64,000 bases of DNA from Ferdinandcohnia sp047246645 (GCF_047246645.1 NZ_JBFOKR010000001.1:1-64000), one strand, 5' to 3'; shown: positions 42,300 through 52,053, counted from the first letter of the stretch. Numbers and translations are program-made. Notes: generated by a model not told the origin, from the sequence alone.

Positions 42300-42588
42300 A
42301 GTTAAGTACTTTGCTAAAAGATTAATATTGTAAAAGGTTCTGCTTGGATTGAAATTATGCGGCGGCTGACGGTAGTTGAGTTCTAACTGCCCGAGAATTG
42401 AGTTTGGTGCCACGCTCGTTCAGATAGAGTGCGTCTATCTGCCCGGTCAATTATAGTAAATCTATCTCCTCCAGAAACGAAATTAAAGACTCACTAGATC
42501 ATTAGCGAAGTAATCCCCTATTTCACCAATCACACACTCCCAGTCACATAAATTTCCTAGCTATAACCTATTCAGACCCTCTAAAAAA

Positions 42589-42638
42589 TTGACACACACC
42601 AATGTATGGCGCTATGATATATCGCATAGGATATATCG
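42589..42638 (+). promoter_or_regulatory. Promoter and operator of the MarR-ABC operon
   Basis: TTGACA (42589-42594), 18 bp, TATGAT (42613-42618). GATATATCG is repeated at 42616-42624 and 42630-42638 (14 bp period); its GATATATC core is a palindrome. The site overlaps the -10 and start point, as expected for self-repression by the MarR protein. Confidence 0.7.
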
Positions 42639-42681
42639 TATCCGATTTATTTTGTGAAATGCGTTTGAAAGGAGACTACTT

Positions 42682-43188
42682 TTGAGTGAACGAATCGAGT
42701 TTATACGTGAATCAATCGACTTTTTACACTGTTTTATGGTGAAAAGTATTCAGAGATATGCTGAGGAACATGGTTTGACTGCTCCACAATTAAAGGTTAT
42801 AGAACAAGTTTTAATACATGAATCAATTAGTATCAAACAGCTTACACAAAACTTAAGGATGACACAAAGTACTGTTTCCGATATCGTTGAACGACTGTCT
42901 GCGAGAGGGATCTTAATCAAAACTCCTAATCCAAGAGATAAACGGTCTGTCGTTATTACGATAAGTGAAGAAAAGTTAAAAGTAATAAAAGAAGCCGCCC
43001 CAAAGCCATTGAATCGAGCAATAAAAGGTGCTTTAAGTGTATTATCGGAGGCTGAACAGGAGACTGTGGAACAGGGGATGAGATTATTACTTTCTGCCGT
43101 TAGAGAAAAGATGGATAGAGATGGAATGGAGCAGTTAGAATCGTTCAATTTCTTATTCTTCCAGGAGGATAAAGTTACAGACGGATAA
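42682..43188 (+). CDS. MarR family transcriptional regulator
   Basis: 168 residues, a winged-helix MarR repressor: GLTAPQLKVIEQVLIHESIS, the recognition region MTQSTVSDIVERLSARGI and the wing TPNPRDKRSVVITIS with the D-x-R signature. AAAGGAGA is spaced for TTG 42682. Two ABC exporter genes follow 58 bp later; it most likely represses them until a drug or dye binds. Confidence 0.88.
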   Translation: MSERIEFIRESIDFLHCFMVKSIQRYAEEHGLTAPQLKVIEQVLIHESISIKQLTQNLRMTQSTVSDIVERLSARGILIKTPNPRDKRSVVITISEEKLKVIKEAAPKPLNRAIKGALSVLSEAEQETVEQGMRLLLSAVREKMDRDGMEQLESFNFLFFQEDKVTDG

Positions 43189-43246
43189 AGAAACGAGAAA
43201 ATACTTTCAATTTTTAGTACCAATATCCTTTAGGAGGAATTTATGC

Positions 43247-45004
43247 ATGCTGAAAATTTTTACATATTTTCAGAAGAAAGATTGGCTGTTAATTTTGTGC
43301 AGCTTGGTTTTCATCGTTACTCAAGTATGGCTTGACTTGAAAATACCTGATTATATGGCGGAAATTACAAGACTTGTACAGACTGAAGGTAGCAAAATTA
43401 GTGATGTTCTTGGACAAGGTGGATTCATGCTCTTATGCGCAGTTGGAAGTATGCTAGCTTCGATGGTTACTGTGTTTCTGGCAGCAAGAGTGGCGGCAGG
43501 ATTTTCGGTTCGTTTGAGAGGCATGGTTTTTGAAAAGAATCTGTCTTTTTCAATGGAGGAAATCAGCCGTTTTTCTACAGCAAGTCTAATTACACGATCT
43601 ACCAATGACATTATGCAGGTTCAGATGTTAATCATAATGGGACTGCAAATTGTCATCCGTGCTCCAATCATGGCGGTGTGGGCGATTTTTAAAATTATGG
43701 GTAAGTCCTGGGAGTGGACGGCTGCAACAGGAATAGCGGTTGCTTTTCTATGTGTGTTAATCGCCATCGTGGTCTTTGTTGCATTGCCGAAATTCAGGGT
43801 AATTCAAACACTGACTGACCAATTAAACCGTGTGACAAGAGAGAATTTATCAGGCATCCGAGTTGTACGTGCGTATAATGCGGAAGAATTTCAAGAGGGT
43901 AAATTTGAAAAGGCGAATCATGAGCTGACAAAAACGAATCTATTTACAGGTAGAACGATGGCAATTCTGTTCCCGTCAATCGGCTTGATGATGTCAGGAA
44001 TGAATCTCGCTATTTATTGGATTGGTGCTATATTAATTACTAATGCTTCGGTAACAAATCGTCTGCCATTGTTTTCTGATATGGTTGTTTTCTCCTCTTA
44101 TGCCATGCAAATCATTATGTCATTTATGATGCTATCGATGGTATTTATTATGATGCCGCGTGCGGCAGTTTCTGCAAAGCGTATTAATGAGGTATTACAA
44201 ACCAAGATTAAAATTCAAGATGGCGCTGTTAAAAAAACACCAACGGTATCAGGTGAAATCGAATTCCGTAATGTGAGTTTTAAGTATCCTGAAGCAGAGG
44301 ATTATGTGTTGAAAAATGTGAGTTTTACTGCACACCAAGGCGAAACAGTCGCAATTATTGGGTCGACAGGAAGTGGAAAAAGTACGCTACTGAATTTGAT
44401 TCCTAGATTTATGGATGTAACTGATGGGGAAGTACTTGTAGATGGAACCAATGTGAAGGAGTATTCCCTTGATACCTTAAGGGATAAAATTGGTTATGTA
44501 TCTCAAAAGGCAGTTATGTTCAGTGGCAGTGTTGCCTCAAATGTAGCCCTTGGAGAAGCTAAAAAGAACACAGGCACTCAAATTGAGCGAGCTGTTGAGA
44601 TTGCGCAGGGTAAAGACTTTGTGGAAAAGATGGAAGGTCAATATGAAGCAGATATTGCGCAGAGTGGTACAAATATTTCAGGAGGACAGAAGCAAAGGCT
44701 GTCGATAGCTCGTGCAATCTATAAAAATCCTGAAATCTATCTGTTCGATGATTCTTTTTCAGCGCTTGATTATAAAACAGATCGAGTTCTGCGGTCACGA
44801 CTTAAAAAAGAGATAGAAAATGCCACCTCAATAATAGTTGCGCAGCGCATTGGAACGATTATTGATGCAGACCGCATTATTGTCATCGATGAAGGCGAAG
44901 TCGTAGGGATCGGTACACATCAAGAGTTAATGAGAACATGTGGGGTTTATCAGGAAATTGCCTACTCACAATTGTCAAAGGAGGAGCTTGAAATTGGTGG
45001 ATAA
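43247..45004 (+). CDS. ABC exporter half-transporter, degenerate-site subunit
   Basis: 585 residues: six helices followed by a nucleotide-binding domain with Walker A GSTGSGKST, signature SGGQKQRLS and Walker B YLFDDSFSALD, where aspartate stands in place of the catalytic glutamate. That makes its composite site non-hydrolytic, as in the degenerate half of heterodimeric multidrug exporters (BmrCD, LmrCD, EfrCD). The N-terminus (YFQKKDWLLILCSLVFIV) fits the same class. The partner gene overlaps by about ten bases. Confidence 0.9.
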   Translation: MLKIFTYFQKKDWLLILCSLVFIVTQVWLDLKIPDYMAEITRLVQTEGSKISDVLGQGGFMLLCAVGSMLASMVTVFLAARVAAGFSVRLRGMVFEKNLSFSMEEISRFSTASLITRSTNDIMQVQMLIIMGLQIVIRAPIMAVWAIFKIMGKSWEWTAATGIAVAFLCVLIAIVVFVALPKFRVIQTLTDQLNRVTRENLSGIRVVRAYNAEEFQEGKFEKANHELTKTNLFTGRTMAILFPSIGLMMSGMNLAIYWIGAILITNASVTNRLPLFSDMVVFSSYAMQIIMSFMMLSMVFIMMPRAAVSAKRINEVLQTKIKIQDGAVKKTPTVSGEIEFRNVSFKYPEAEDYVLKNVSFTAHQGETVAIIGSTGSGKSTLLNLIPRFMDVTDGEVLVDGTNVKEYSLDTLRDKIGYVSQKAVMFSGSVASNVALGEAKKNTGTQIERAVEIAQGKDFVEKMEGQYEADIAQSGTNISGGQKQRLSIARAIYKNPEIYLFDDSFSALDYKTDRVLRSRLKKEIENATSIIVAQRIGTIIDADRIIVIDEGEVVGIGTHQELMRTCGVYQEIAYSQLSKEELEIGG

Positions 45005-46805
45005 ACAAAAGTCGAAAAAAGCCAAGCGTTCCCGTAAACAGCCTGAAGGCTCTGAAAAGGGACAGGGTTTGAAGAGTTTCTCACAATTATTTGCCTATTC
45101 TCGAAGCTTTGTACCGGCAATTATCGTCGCAATGGTGCTGTCGATGGCAGGGGCTATTTTTAATATCATTGGACCTGATTTGCTGGGAGAAATGACCGAT
45201 ATCATAGTAGAAGGAATGATGAGTACCGTTGATATGGATGCGATATTTGATGTGGCACTCATTCTTTTGATTCTTTATGGATTAATGTTTATTTTTCAAT
45301 ATGTCCAAGGCTTCATGATGGCTACGGTAACACAGAGAATTTCAAAAAGCTTACGGAAAGACATCTCTAAAAAGATGAACCGTTTACCGTTAAAATACTT
45401 TGACTCAAATAGTACAGGTGATGTGTTAAGTCGTGTAACTAACGATGTTGATTTAGTTGGTCAGACACTGAACCAAAGTCTGAGTGGATTAACTTCGGCA
45501 GTTACTTTATTTCTAGGTTCATTGGTCATGATGTTCTATACGAACTGGATTATGGCTATTTCTGCTGTACTATCGACCTTTATCGGATTCGGGTTGATGT
45601 CCTTTATTATCTCAAAGTCACAAGTTTATTTTGGACGACAACAGCAACAGCTTGGTAAGCTGAACGGTTATATTGAAGAAATCTATTCAGGACAAAGTGT
45701 CGTAAAAGCTTATAATGGCGAAAAAATGGCAAAGGACACTTTCCATGAAATCAACACGGGATTATATGAAAGTGCTTGGAAGTCCCAATTTCTTTCAGGT
45801 TTAATGATGCCTTTTATGATGTTTGTTGGGAATCTTGGTTATGTTGTTGTCTGTATCGTCGGTGCGGCACTTGCGGTCAATGGGTACATCTCATTTGGTG
45901 TGATCGTTGCTTTTATGTTGTATATTCGTTTGTTCACACAGCCACTTTCTCAAATTGCCCAAGGTGCTACACAGTTGCAGTCTACAGCAGCGGCGAGTGC
46001 ACGTGTTTTTGAGTTTTTAGAGGAAAACGAACTTGCAGATGAAAGTGAGAAAACAAAAAGTCTTCAAACGGTCAACGGGGATGTGGAGTTCCGGAATGTT
46101 CGATTTGGTTACAATGAAAATAAGCCGGTTATTAAAAACTTTTCAGTAAGCGTGAAAGCTGGTCAAAAGGTTGCGATTGTTGGTCCAACTGGTGCCGGGA
46201 AGACGACTTTGGTCAACCTGCTGATGCGTTTTTACGAAGTTAATGATGGGGAAATATTAATTGATGGAGTTCCAATTAGTCAGCTTACTCGGGAAAACCT
46301 TCATGATATGTTTTGTATGGTTCTTCAGGATACGTGGCTCTTTGAAGGGACGATTCGGGATAACATCGTTTATTCTAGTGAGGGAGTTACAGATGAACAG
46401 TTAGATGAAGCTTGTAAAGCCGTAGGACTTTATCACTTTATCAAAACGTTGCCAAAGGGTTTTGATACCATTCTAGATGACAAGTCAAGTCTGTCTGCAG
46501 GGCAAAAACAGTTAATTACGATCGCTCGTGCAATGGTAAAAACGGCTCCATTACTAATATTGGATGAGGCGACAAGTTCAGTCGATACCCGGACTGAGAT
46601 GCTGATTCAACAAGCAATGGATAAACTAACCGTAGGAAAAACATCGTTTGTAATCGCTCACCGATTATCAACGATTAAAAATGCTGACGTTATTCTTGTG
46701 ATGAAGGATGGAGATATCATTGAAACGGGTAATCATGAGGAACTGTTGTTGAAAGATGGTTTCTATGCTGAATTATATAATAGTCAGTTTGAGGACGTTT
46801 CATAG
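44994..46805 (+). CDS. ABC exporter half-transporter, catalytic-site subunit
   Basis: About 603 residues. A basic, lysine-rich N-terminal tail precedes six helices and a nucleotide-binding domain with Walker A GPTGAGKTT, signature LSAGQKQL (A for the usual G) and Walker B LILDEATSSVD with the intact glutamate. It complements the previous subunit, so together they form a heterodimeric multidrug exporter with one active ATP site. AAGGAGGAG (44978-44986) favours TTG 44994 or GTG 44997 as start. The pair is overlapped and co-regulated by the MarR protein. Confidence 0.9.
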   Translation: MVDKQKSKKAKRSRKQPEGSEKGQGLKSFSQLFAYSRSFVPAIIVAMVLSMAGAIFNIIGPDLLGEMTDIIVEGMMSTVDMDAIFDVALILLILYGLMFIFQYVQGFMMATVTQRISKSLRKDISKKMNRLPLKYFDSNSTGDVLSRVTNDVDLVGQTLNQSLSGLTSAVTLFLGSLVMMFYTNWIMAISAVLSTFIGFGLMSFIISKSQVYFGRQQQQLGKLNGYIEEIYSGQSVVKAYNGEKMAKDTFHEINTGLYESAWKSQFLSGLMMPFMMFVGNLGYVVVCIVGAALAVNGYISFGVIVAFMLYIRLFTQPLSQIAQGATQLQSTAAASARVFEFLEENELADESEKTKSLQTVNGDVEFRNVRFGYNENKPVIKNFSVSVKAGQKVAIVGPTGAGKTTLVNLLMRFYEVNDGEILIDGVPISQLTRENLHDMFCMVLQDTWLFEGTIRDNIVYSSEGVTDEQLDEACKAVGLYHFIKTLPKGFDTILDDKSSLSAGQKQLITIARAMVKTAPLLILDEATSSVDTRTEMLIQQAMDKLTVGKTSFVIAHRLSTIKNADVILVMKDGDIIETGNHEELLLKDGFYAELYNSQFEDVS

Positions 46806-46860
46806 AGGAAAAAGAAGGGGATGCCAGGTGGTGTCCCCTCTTACTATACTTTAATCTACC

Positions 46861-47595
46861 TTATTCATTCTCATCACTTTCATGAAAAAATCCCTCAAAT
46901 TCAATTTCTTGCGTTTTCTTTAGTCCAAAGTGACGAAACTCTACAACCATTGTGTGAACATCTTGAATGTCCGCTTTATCCTTCAACTCGACTCTAAAAG
47001 CAAGATGGTATTCCTTATTCACGGATTGATAGCCTTGTATTGGAACTAGCTCATCCTCAAGTCCTTCTTCTCTCACATGAGTTTCATCTACAACCCCAAT
47101 TGTCTGACTATGGTCAATATATGGCGTAACAGTAAGTTGTCCCTGTTCTTCCCGGACGATGGTCCCATCCATTTGAATAAAATATATATCTAGAATTTTA
47201 GGGTTTCCATAGCCATTCCAGGATAATATATAGTTTCCTAGATAGATGACCTCTTTATCCTTCATTAAGTTGATGTCATAAGTGGAGTGGTTCCACTTAG
47301 TAAATTCCCCTTTTTGAATCATGAAAACAAACATGGATGCAAAAACGATAGTCAGTACAGAAATGATAACAATCATTCGGTTTCTTATTTTTTTAAAAGG
47401 TTTTTTAACTTCTTTCACTTCCGACATTTCTGTCTTATCAGGCAGAGTGAATTCATTTTTCATGGTCGCTAAAACTTTCTTGCACTTTGAACAGGTTTTG
47501 ACATGATTTTCAATGTAGTCCTTGCTTTCTACCCTGCAAAGGTCGTCTATATAAGAGGGTAATAGGTCCCGAACAATGGCACATTTTTCATTCAT
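46861..47595 (-). CDS. Anti-sigma factor with zinc-finger (zf-HC2) domain
   Basis: 244 residues. The N-terminal ZAS domain has CAIVRDLLPSYIDDLC and HVKTCSKCKK, the HxxxCxxC zinc motif that binds sigma factor. One membrane helix (IVIISVLTIVFASMFVF) separates it from an extracytoplasmic domain of about 140 residues. It overlaps the ECF sigma gene by eight bases and should hold that factor at the membrane until an envelope signal releases it. Confidence 0.88.
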   Translation of the reverse strand: MNEKCAIVRDLLPSYIDDLCRVESKDYIENHVKTCSKCKKVLATMKNEFTLPDKTEMSEVKEVKKPFKKIRNRMIVIISVLTIVFASMFVFMIQKGEFTKWNHSTYDINLMKDKEVIYLGNYILSWNGYGNPKILDIYFIQMDGTIVREEQGQLTVTPYIDHSQTIGVVDETHVREEGLEDELVPIQGYQSVNKEYHLAFRVELKDKADIQDVHTMVVEFRHFGLKKTQEIEFEGFFHESDENE

Positions 47596-48082
47596 CAGTA
47601 TCCACTTCCTTTCCTAACTTTTCTTTGGCCCGATAATATGTAACTCTTGCCCAATTTTCAGTTTTCATATGGATTTCACCTATTTCTTTAAAAGAGAGGT
47701 CACCAAGAATCCTTAATAGTACGACCTCCCTATAGGGATTTTCTAGTACATAAATTTTTCGGTAAAATGAGATCTTATCTTCTTTTTCAATCAATTCTGA
47801 TTCTGGATTAGTTAGTGGTGACGCAAACGATTGGTAATCTTCAAGACTTTGAGACTTTGTTTTTCGTTTCTTATCAACATATTTGTAATAGGAATGTTTT
47901 GCAATCTGACATAACCAAACAGACATTTTGCATTGACCATTGTAACGGTCTATGGATTTCACAGCCTGATAAAACGTTTCCTGAGTTAACTCCTCCGAAA
48001 GAATCGGATCATGACAAAGACACATCAGATATCTAAATACATCATCTGCATATTGCCGATAAATACTGTCCAGATTTGCCAA
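47588..48082 (-). CDS. ECF-type RNA polymerase sigma factor
   Basis: About 164 residues, regions sigma-2 (YADDVFRYLMCLCHDPILSE and LTQETFYQAVKSIDRY) and sigma-4 (LENPYREVVLLRILGDLSF, KEIGEIHMKTENWARVTYYR). AAAGGAGG stands eight bases ahead of the TTG at 48082, giving MANLDSIYRQY; the longest frame from 48100 would overlap the ribosome site. Coupled with its anti-sigma factor. The target regulon is probably envelope stress. Confidence 0.9.
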   Translation of the reverse strand: MANLDSIYRQYADDVFRYLMCLCHDPILSEELTQETFYQAVKSIDRYNGQCKMSVWLCQIAKHSYYKYVDKKRKTKSQSLEDYQSFASPLTNPESELIEKEDKISFYRKIYVLENPYREVVLLRILGDLSFKEIGEIHMKTENWARVTYYRAKEKLGKEVDTDE

Positions 48083-48106
48083 AGCCCAGCCTCCTTTCAC
48101 CCTATA

Positions 48107-48133
48107 TATCCGAAAAAAACCTATTTCGTTACA
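48107..48133 (-). promoter_or_regulatory. Possible ECF autoregulatory promoter
   Basis: On the minus strand TGTAAC (48133-48128), 15 bp spacer with a T run, CGGATA (48112-48107). It resembles ECF promoters (AAC in the -35 and CG in the -10), but the spacer is one or two bases short. Confidence 0.35.
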
Positions 48134-48379
48134 AGAATAAAAAATATTTTTTCAATAAAGTCTTTCAATGTATTTAATAGAATAATAAAACTAGTAGAAT
48201 CTACAAATATACACTGAATTATACAATAAATTCCAAGGGGAAAAGTTAATTAATAGATTATTTAGGAAAAGTCTGGTCATTTGGCGTAAATGCTATGTAA
48301 ACTCAAAAGAGGAAATAAACTCATTGGAAGCGAAATAATAGTAACTGGTATTTTTTTACTTTATTAAGGAGGGGTTTCT

Positions 48380-48850
48380 ATAAAAAGTAATTTAGTACAT
48401 TTATCTATTTTAGCAATCATTATTACTGTAGTTAGTTTAGCTGGCTGTACAACTAAAGTTGATATCTATACTGAGGAAAATTGTACGGATGTATTTATTC
48501 CCTGTGTGAATGCAAGTACAGGAAAACATGCAGTAAAGGTTTCAAATGGAACGAGTTCGATAAAAATTGCTGGTGTTCATAATGAAATTGACTCTGATCT
48601 TGAACTTCTAGAAGAAAATGCTGCTATTTTAAAAGGAAAGAAAAATAATAAGGTCACGTTGGAATTCGTTAATAAAACCCCATTACGAATAAAGTTGAAT
48701 CAGATGGACGGATTAAAAGTAAGGGAAGAACTGCCTCTATCAAATAATGAATTTGTCCTACCAAAAGAGCGTGGGTTCTATAATTTTCTTATAACTTGTG
48801 ATTATTCGAATGGAGTTGTTACCCACTTTTTGAAAGTCGAGGTAAAATGA
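48380..48850 (+). CDS. Lipoprotein with apparent ATA start
   Basis: The frame from 48380 encodes 156 residues: a short basic N-terminus, a hydrophobic stretch (LSILAIIITVVSLAGC) with the lipobox cysteine, and a soluble domain. AAGGAGGGG (48366-48374) is spaced for the ATA at 48380-48382; there is no ATG, GTG or TTG until GTG 48506, which would cut off the whole signal peptide. The domain (VKVSNGTSSIKIAGVHNE, YNFLITCDYSNGVVTHFLKV) is not recognised. Confidence 0.6.
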   Translation: MKSNLVHLSILAIIITVVSLAGCTTKVDIYTEENCTDVFIPCVNASTGKHAVKVSNGTSSIKIAGVHNEIDSDLELLEENAAILKGKKNNKVTLEFVNKTPLRIKLNQMDGLKVREELPLSNNEFVLPKERGFYNFLITCDYSNGVVTHFLKVEVK

Positions 48851-48873
48851 GATAAGTTGAGGGTAAAAATAAC

Positions 48874-48908
48874 ACACCTATCCTAAAATATGTAAGGATA
48901 GGTGTTTT
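48874..48908 (+). terminator. Rho-independent terminator of the lipoprotein gene
   Basis: ACACCTATCCT and AGGATAGGTGT with a 10-base loop, then TTTTC. The remaining bases to 49139 show no gene. Confidence 0.88.
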
Positions 48909-49139
48909 TCTGTTCTATTTTAATTAATAGCTGCGTCTACATATGGTCTGCAAGCAGATAACGTGATGAAGACCAGTAATATTGCTGTTTTTCAAGTTAT
49001 CTCCCTTTGCTCACTTATATGTTTCAATATGTATTATCTAAAGAATTTAAAGTGTATTGCCCGAAAATGATACCTTAGTAATAGTTGGAAAGATTTATGG
49101 TAGAATACTATAAATATATATTTTATCGGGAGGACACAG

Positions 49140-50609
49140 ATGAGAAATATTATAGTGAAGCTCCAGCCTTTTTTACCAGTAAAGGCATATGACAAAGTTT
49201 CTGAGTATGATGAGGGGAGTTTTGACATAGTTGATGCGGATACTGATGAGGAAATCGGTAGCTATTCCTTGAATGAAAAAGGGGAGCTTATTGGGTTTTC
49301 GTTAATGTGTGATGAACAACCTGAGGGTGAACTCCGTAAAGAACAAATCTCTGAAATTGCACAGTGTTTCGTTGATACCTTTTATCCTGGGCAAAAGGAA
49401 TTTGAGCTTTCTGGTATTCTTGACTTAGACAATCCGTACATGGTTACGTATGAAAAAAGGGACGAGAAGTACGGGATCTTTTTACATAGTACGGGATTTA
49501 CCGTTTCTATTTCTACTTCTGGACAAGTTACAAGGTTTTATTGTTCATATGACGAAGAATATGAAGTTCGTTATTCCGATATTGTTGTCTCCGAAGCAGA
49601 AGCTATAGAGAAGTATCTCGAAGGATTAGATTTTGAGATGAATATCCAAAAGTTTGACCAAGACGTCTATAAAAATGGTAATAATCAATACCATTTGGCA
49701 TACAGCGTAATTGAGCAAATTATGGATATTCCCGTGGATGGTTCTGATACGCCAAGTATTCATGAAGGATTCTCTTTTGAAACGGCAATCGAAAAGCGGG
49801 AGATGCCTACACAGGATTTCTATGAACTTATCGGTTTGACATCTGACTATAAGCTATTGGACAAACAAGTGGAAGCAGGTAAGCGAATTGAATTCTGGTC
49901 TAGACATGATTCTGTTGATGGATTTTCGGTTGACATGGATGAAACAGATAACCTTGTGATAAAGCTTTGTTTTGATGAAAAGACGAATGTACTTCTTCAC
50001 GTTGTAAGTGGTGAGGAGCATGAAAATGAGGGTGAGGACATTGCGATCGACCGTGCGAAGGAACGTGCCTTAAATCTCATGTTTAAGGTGTTTCCGGACA
50101 CCCATGAAAGATTCAAATTAGAGTTTCTTGAAGATGCGGAAGATGATGTTGAGGAGTATGAGGACGAAGATTTCGCTGACGAGGACTTCGAGGAAGATGA
50201 CTATGAAGAAGAGGTATGGGATGAATATGTAGAACAAGAAGATGGTTACACGTTTTATTTCCATTTGCACCTCGAGGGGATTCGCGTCGACCAACATGTA
50301 TCACTAGTTACAATAGGGAAGTATACGGGGAAAGTAACAAACATGAACATGGATATCCCTTCAGAGCATCTATATAATAAGCTTCCAACGATTCCTGCTA
50401 TTACAAAGAAAGAAGCAAAGGAAATTTATAAGAAGCATTTAAAAATGGAACTTATGTTTATCCGTGAATATGATGAAGACGGAAAGTCCATATACTCTTT
50501 AGCTTATGTGCCTGATTTTCCAGAAACGGTTGGGTCTGTGAGGGCGATTGATGCTATCAGTGGGAAAGCAATGTATGTTGATGTGGGAGATGCGACATTT
50601 TTACAGTAA
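49140..50609 (+). CDS. YcdB/YcdC-like repeat protein, hypothetical
   Basis: 489 residues, no signal peptide, strongly acidic with a run of D/E around residues 335-370 (for example DEDFEEDDYEEE-like text). Three PepSY/YcdB-type modules appear: SNIGKYTGKVTNMN-like strands and a final DYDEDGKSIYSLAYVPD with AIDAISGKAMYVDVGD. I place it loosely with YcdB/YcdC domain proteins. GGGAGGACAC precedes the ATG. Monocistronic, with a strong terminator. Confidence 0.55.
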   Translation: MRNIIVKLQPFLPVKAYDKVSEYDEGSFDIVDADTDEEIGSYSLNEKGELIGFSLMCDEQPEGELRKEQISEIAQCFVDTFYPGQKEFELSGILDLDNPYMVTYEKRDEKYGIFLHSTGFTVSISTSGQVTRFYCSYDEEYEVRYSDIVVSEAEAIEKYLEGLDFEMNIQKFDQDVYKNGNNQYHLAYSVIEQIMDIPVDGSDTPSIHEGFSFETAIEKREMPTQDFYELIGLTSDYKLLDKQVEAGKRIEFWSRHDSVDGFSVDMDETDNLVIKLCFDEKTNVLLHVVSGEEHENEGEDIAIDRAKERALNLMFKVFPDTHERFKLEFLEDAEDDVEEYEDEDFADEDFEEDDYEEEVWDEYVEQEDGYTFYFHLHLEGIRVDQHVSLVTIGKYTGKVTNMNMDIPSEHLYNKLPTIPAITKKEAKEIYKKHLKMELMFIREYDEDGKSIYSLAYVPDFPETVGSVRAIDAISGKAMYVDVGDATFLQ

Positions 50610-50620
50610 TGGAATATGAG

Positions 50621-50659
50621 AAAGGGAGATGGTGTTATGTACACCGTCTCCCTTTTTTT
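50621..50659 (+). terminator. Rho-independent terminator
   Basis: AAAGGGAGATGGTGT, TATGT loop, ACACCGTCTCCCTTT and further T. A long stem with one mismatch. Confidence 0.9.
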
Positions 50660-50790
50660 GCCCCTGCCAAGGACCTTTATTTTAACATATGTATTTTAAA
50701 AAAAGTGACTAAAGACCTGTCCTGCCTGCAGAATAGTATAGGTAATTGTTGGTAAGATTATAAGAGACAAGTCCAAAGGGGAGTAATATT

Positions 50791-52053
50791 ATGCCACATC
50801 AGAAGTTTCAGTCAGCTGTTATAAAGCCACGCTATTCCAAAGGTATAATATCTGTATTTGGGACCAATTCGGTATATCCCCGTACTCCTTGGATTGCAGC
50901 TTGGTGGTCGGCAGCTTTTCCAGGCTTTGGTCACATGTTTGTAGGTAAATATTTACATGGTTTGATTCTTATTATTTGGGAGCTTGTGGTTAATAATTTG
51001 TCCCATTTAAATATAGCAATTGCGTTTTCTTTTCTTGGCAGATTTGATGAGGCTAGGGAGATCTTAAATAAGGACTGGGCTTTGCTTTATGTGGCAGTAT
51101 TTATATATTGTATCTGGGACAGTTACCGTTGTGCGGTAGAAATCAAAAAAAGTCATGTGTTGGCCGAAATTGAAGATGCACCTATCACACCGTCTGATGT
51201 TAGCTTTTTTGATGTTGTCATTCTTGACAAAAAAAGCCCCTCAACTGGCTTGCTTTGGTCGGTGTTTACACCTGGATTGGGGCAATTATATGGTGGCAGT
51301 ACGGTTGTAGGCACATTTATTTTGGCTTGGTGGGTCTTTGTTTGTTATAAAGCTACAGCTGTTCGTATCTTTCTTCATTCCTTTCTGGGGGAATTTGATA
51401 AAGTAACGGCATCCGTTGATTGGCAATGGTTTTTATTCTTGCCTTCTATGTACGCTTTTGCCATTTATCAGGCTTACGTATCAGTAACTGAAAATAATAC
51501 ACTATTCGATATCGAGCAAATCCGGTTTCTGCGAGTGAGGGATGCAAACTTGACACAGCCAATCAAAATAGAAGAAAACTCAACAAAGATAATTGCTACA
51601 TTCGATCATTCGCCCTTTGTCGAAATGGCTATTCATGAAATTGAAAAGATGGGAGTCCCTTCACAAAACATCGTGGCATTACCGTTAGAAAACCTTGACT
51701 CACAAATACATATCCTTGACACTATTCACCGAGTTGATGGAAGAAGCATTTTGGATGGAGCTATGATGGGCGCAACAATCTTTGCTGTTCTTGGTGCTAT
51801 CTACGGCTTCGTGTGGGAGTGGGGACCAATCATTTGGGGACTGCTTGGACTTGTAGGTGGCTTCCTTTTGGGATTACTTATTGAATTACTAGTTAATAAA
51901 AAGAAAATGAAAAGTCAAGCAAGTACTAAAAGTGAGGTTATTATTGAGGTAACATGCAAAGCCTCTCTTGAGGACCACTTGATAAAAGTACTTAAATCAA
52001 GGCGAGCAAAAGGTTATGTAATTATGCCACAACGATCGATATCCGGTACATAA
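50791..52053 (+). CDS. Membrane protein with two TM2-like PGxGxxxxG modules
   Basis: 420 residues. Two related membrane modules carry FPGFGHMFVGKYLHGLILI (about residues 42-60) and TPGLGQLYGGSTVVGTFIL (about 158-176), the P-G-x-G-x-x-Y/F-x-G pattern of TM2 proteins. A soluble stretch, then a glycine-zipper pair of helices (MMGATIFAVLGAIYGF, LLGLVGGFLLGLLIEL) follows, and a C-terminal IIEVTCKASLEDHLIKVL strand-helix part. Function unknown. GGGGAG precedes the ATG. Monocistronic. Confidence 0.65.
   Translation: MPHQKFQSAVIKPRYSKGIISVFGTNSVYPRTPWIAAWWSAAFPGFGHMFVGKYLHGLILIIWELVVNNLSHLNIAIAFSFLGRFDEAREILNKDWALLYVAVFIYCIWDSYRCAVEIKKSHVLAEIEDAPITPSDVSFFDVVILDKKSPSTGLLWSVFTPGLGQLYGGSTVVGTFILAWWVFVCYKATAVRIFLHSFLGEFDKVTASVDWQWFLFLPSMYAFAIYQAYVSVTENNTLFDIEQIRFLRVRDANLTQPIKIEENSTKIIATFDHSPFVEMAIHEIEKMGVPSQNIVALPLENLDSQIHILDTIHRVDGRSILDGAMMGATIFAVLGAIYGFVWEWGPIIWGLLGLVGGFLLGLLIELLVNKKKMKSQASTKSEVIIEVTCKASLEDHLIKVLKSRRAKGYVIMPQRSISGT

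Noticed and set aside
42750..43223. 157-codon frame on the minus strand
   Set aside because: Antisense to the MarR gene, whose protein is clearly recognisable; Ser-rich product typical of a shadow frame.
46806..46840. Terminator after the ABC exporter operon
   Set aside because: GGGGA and TCCCC can pair, but the stem is short, with a large loop and no T run; not convincing.
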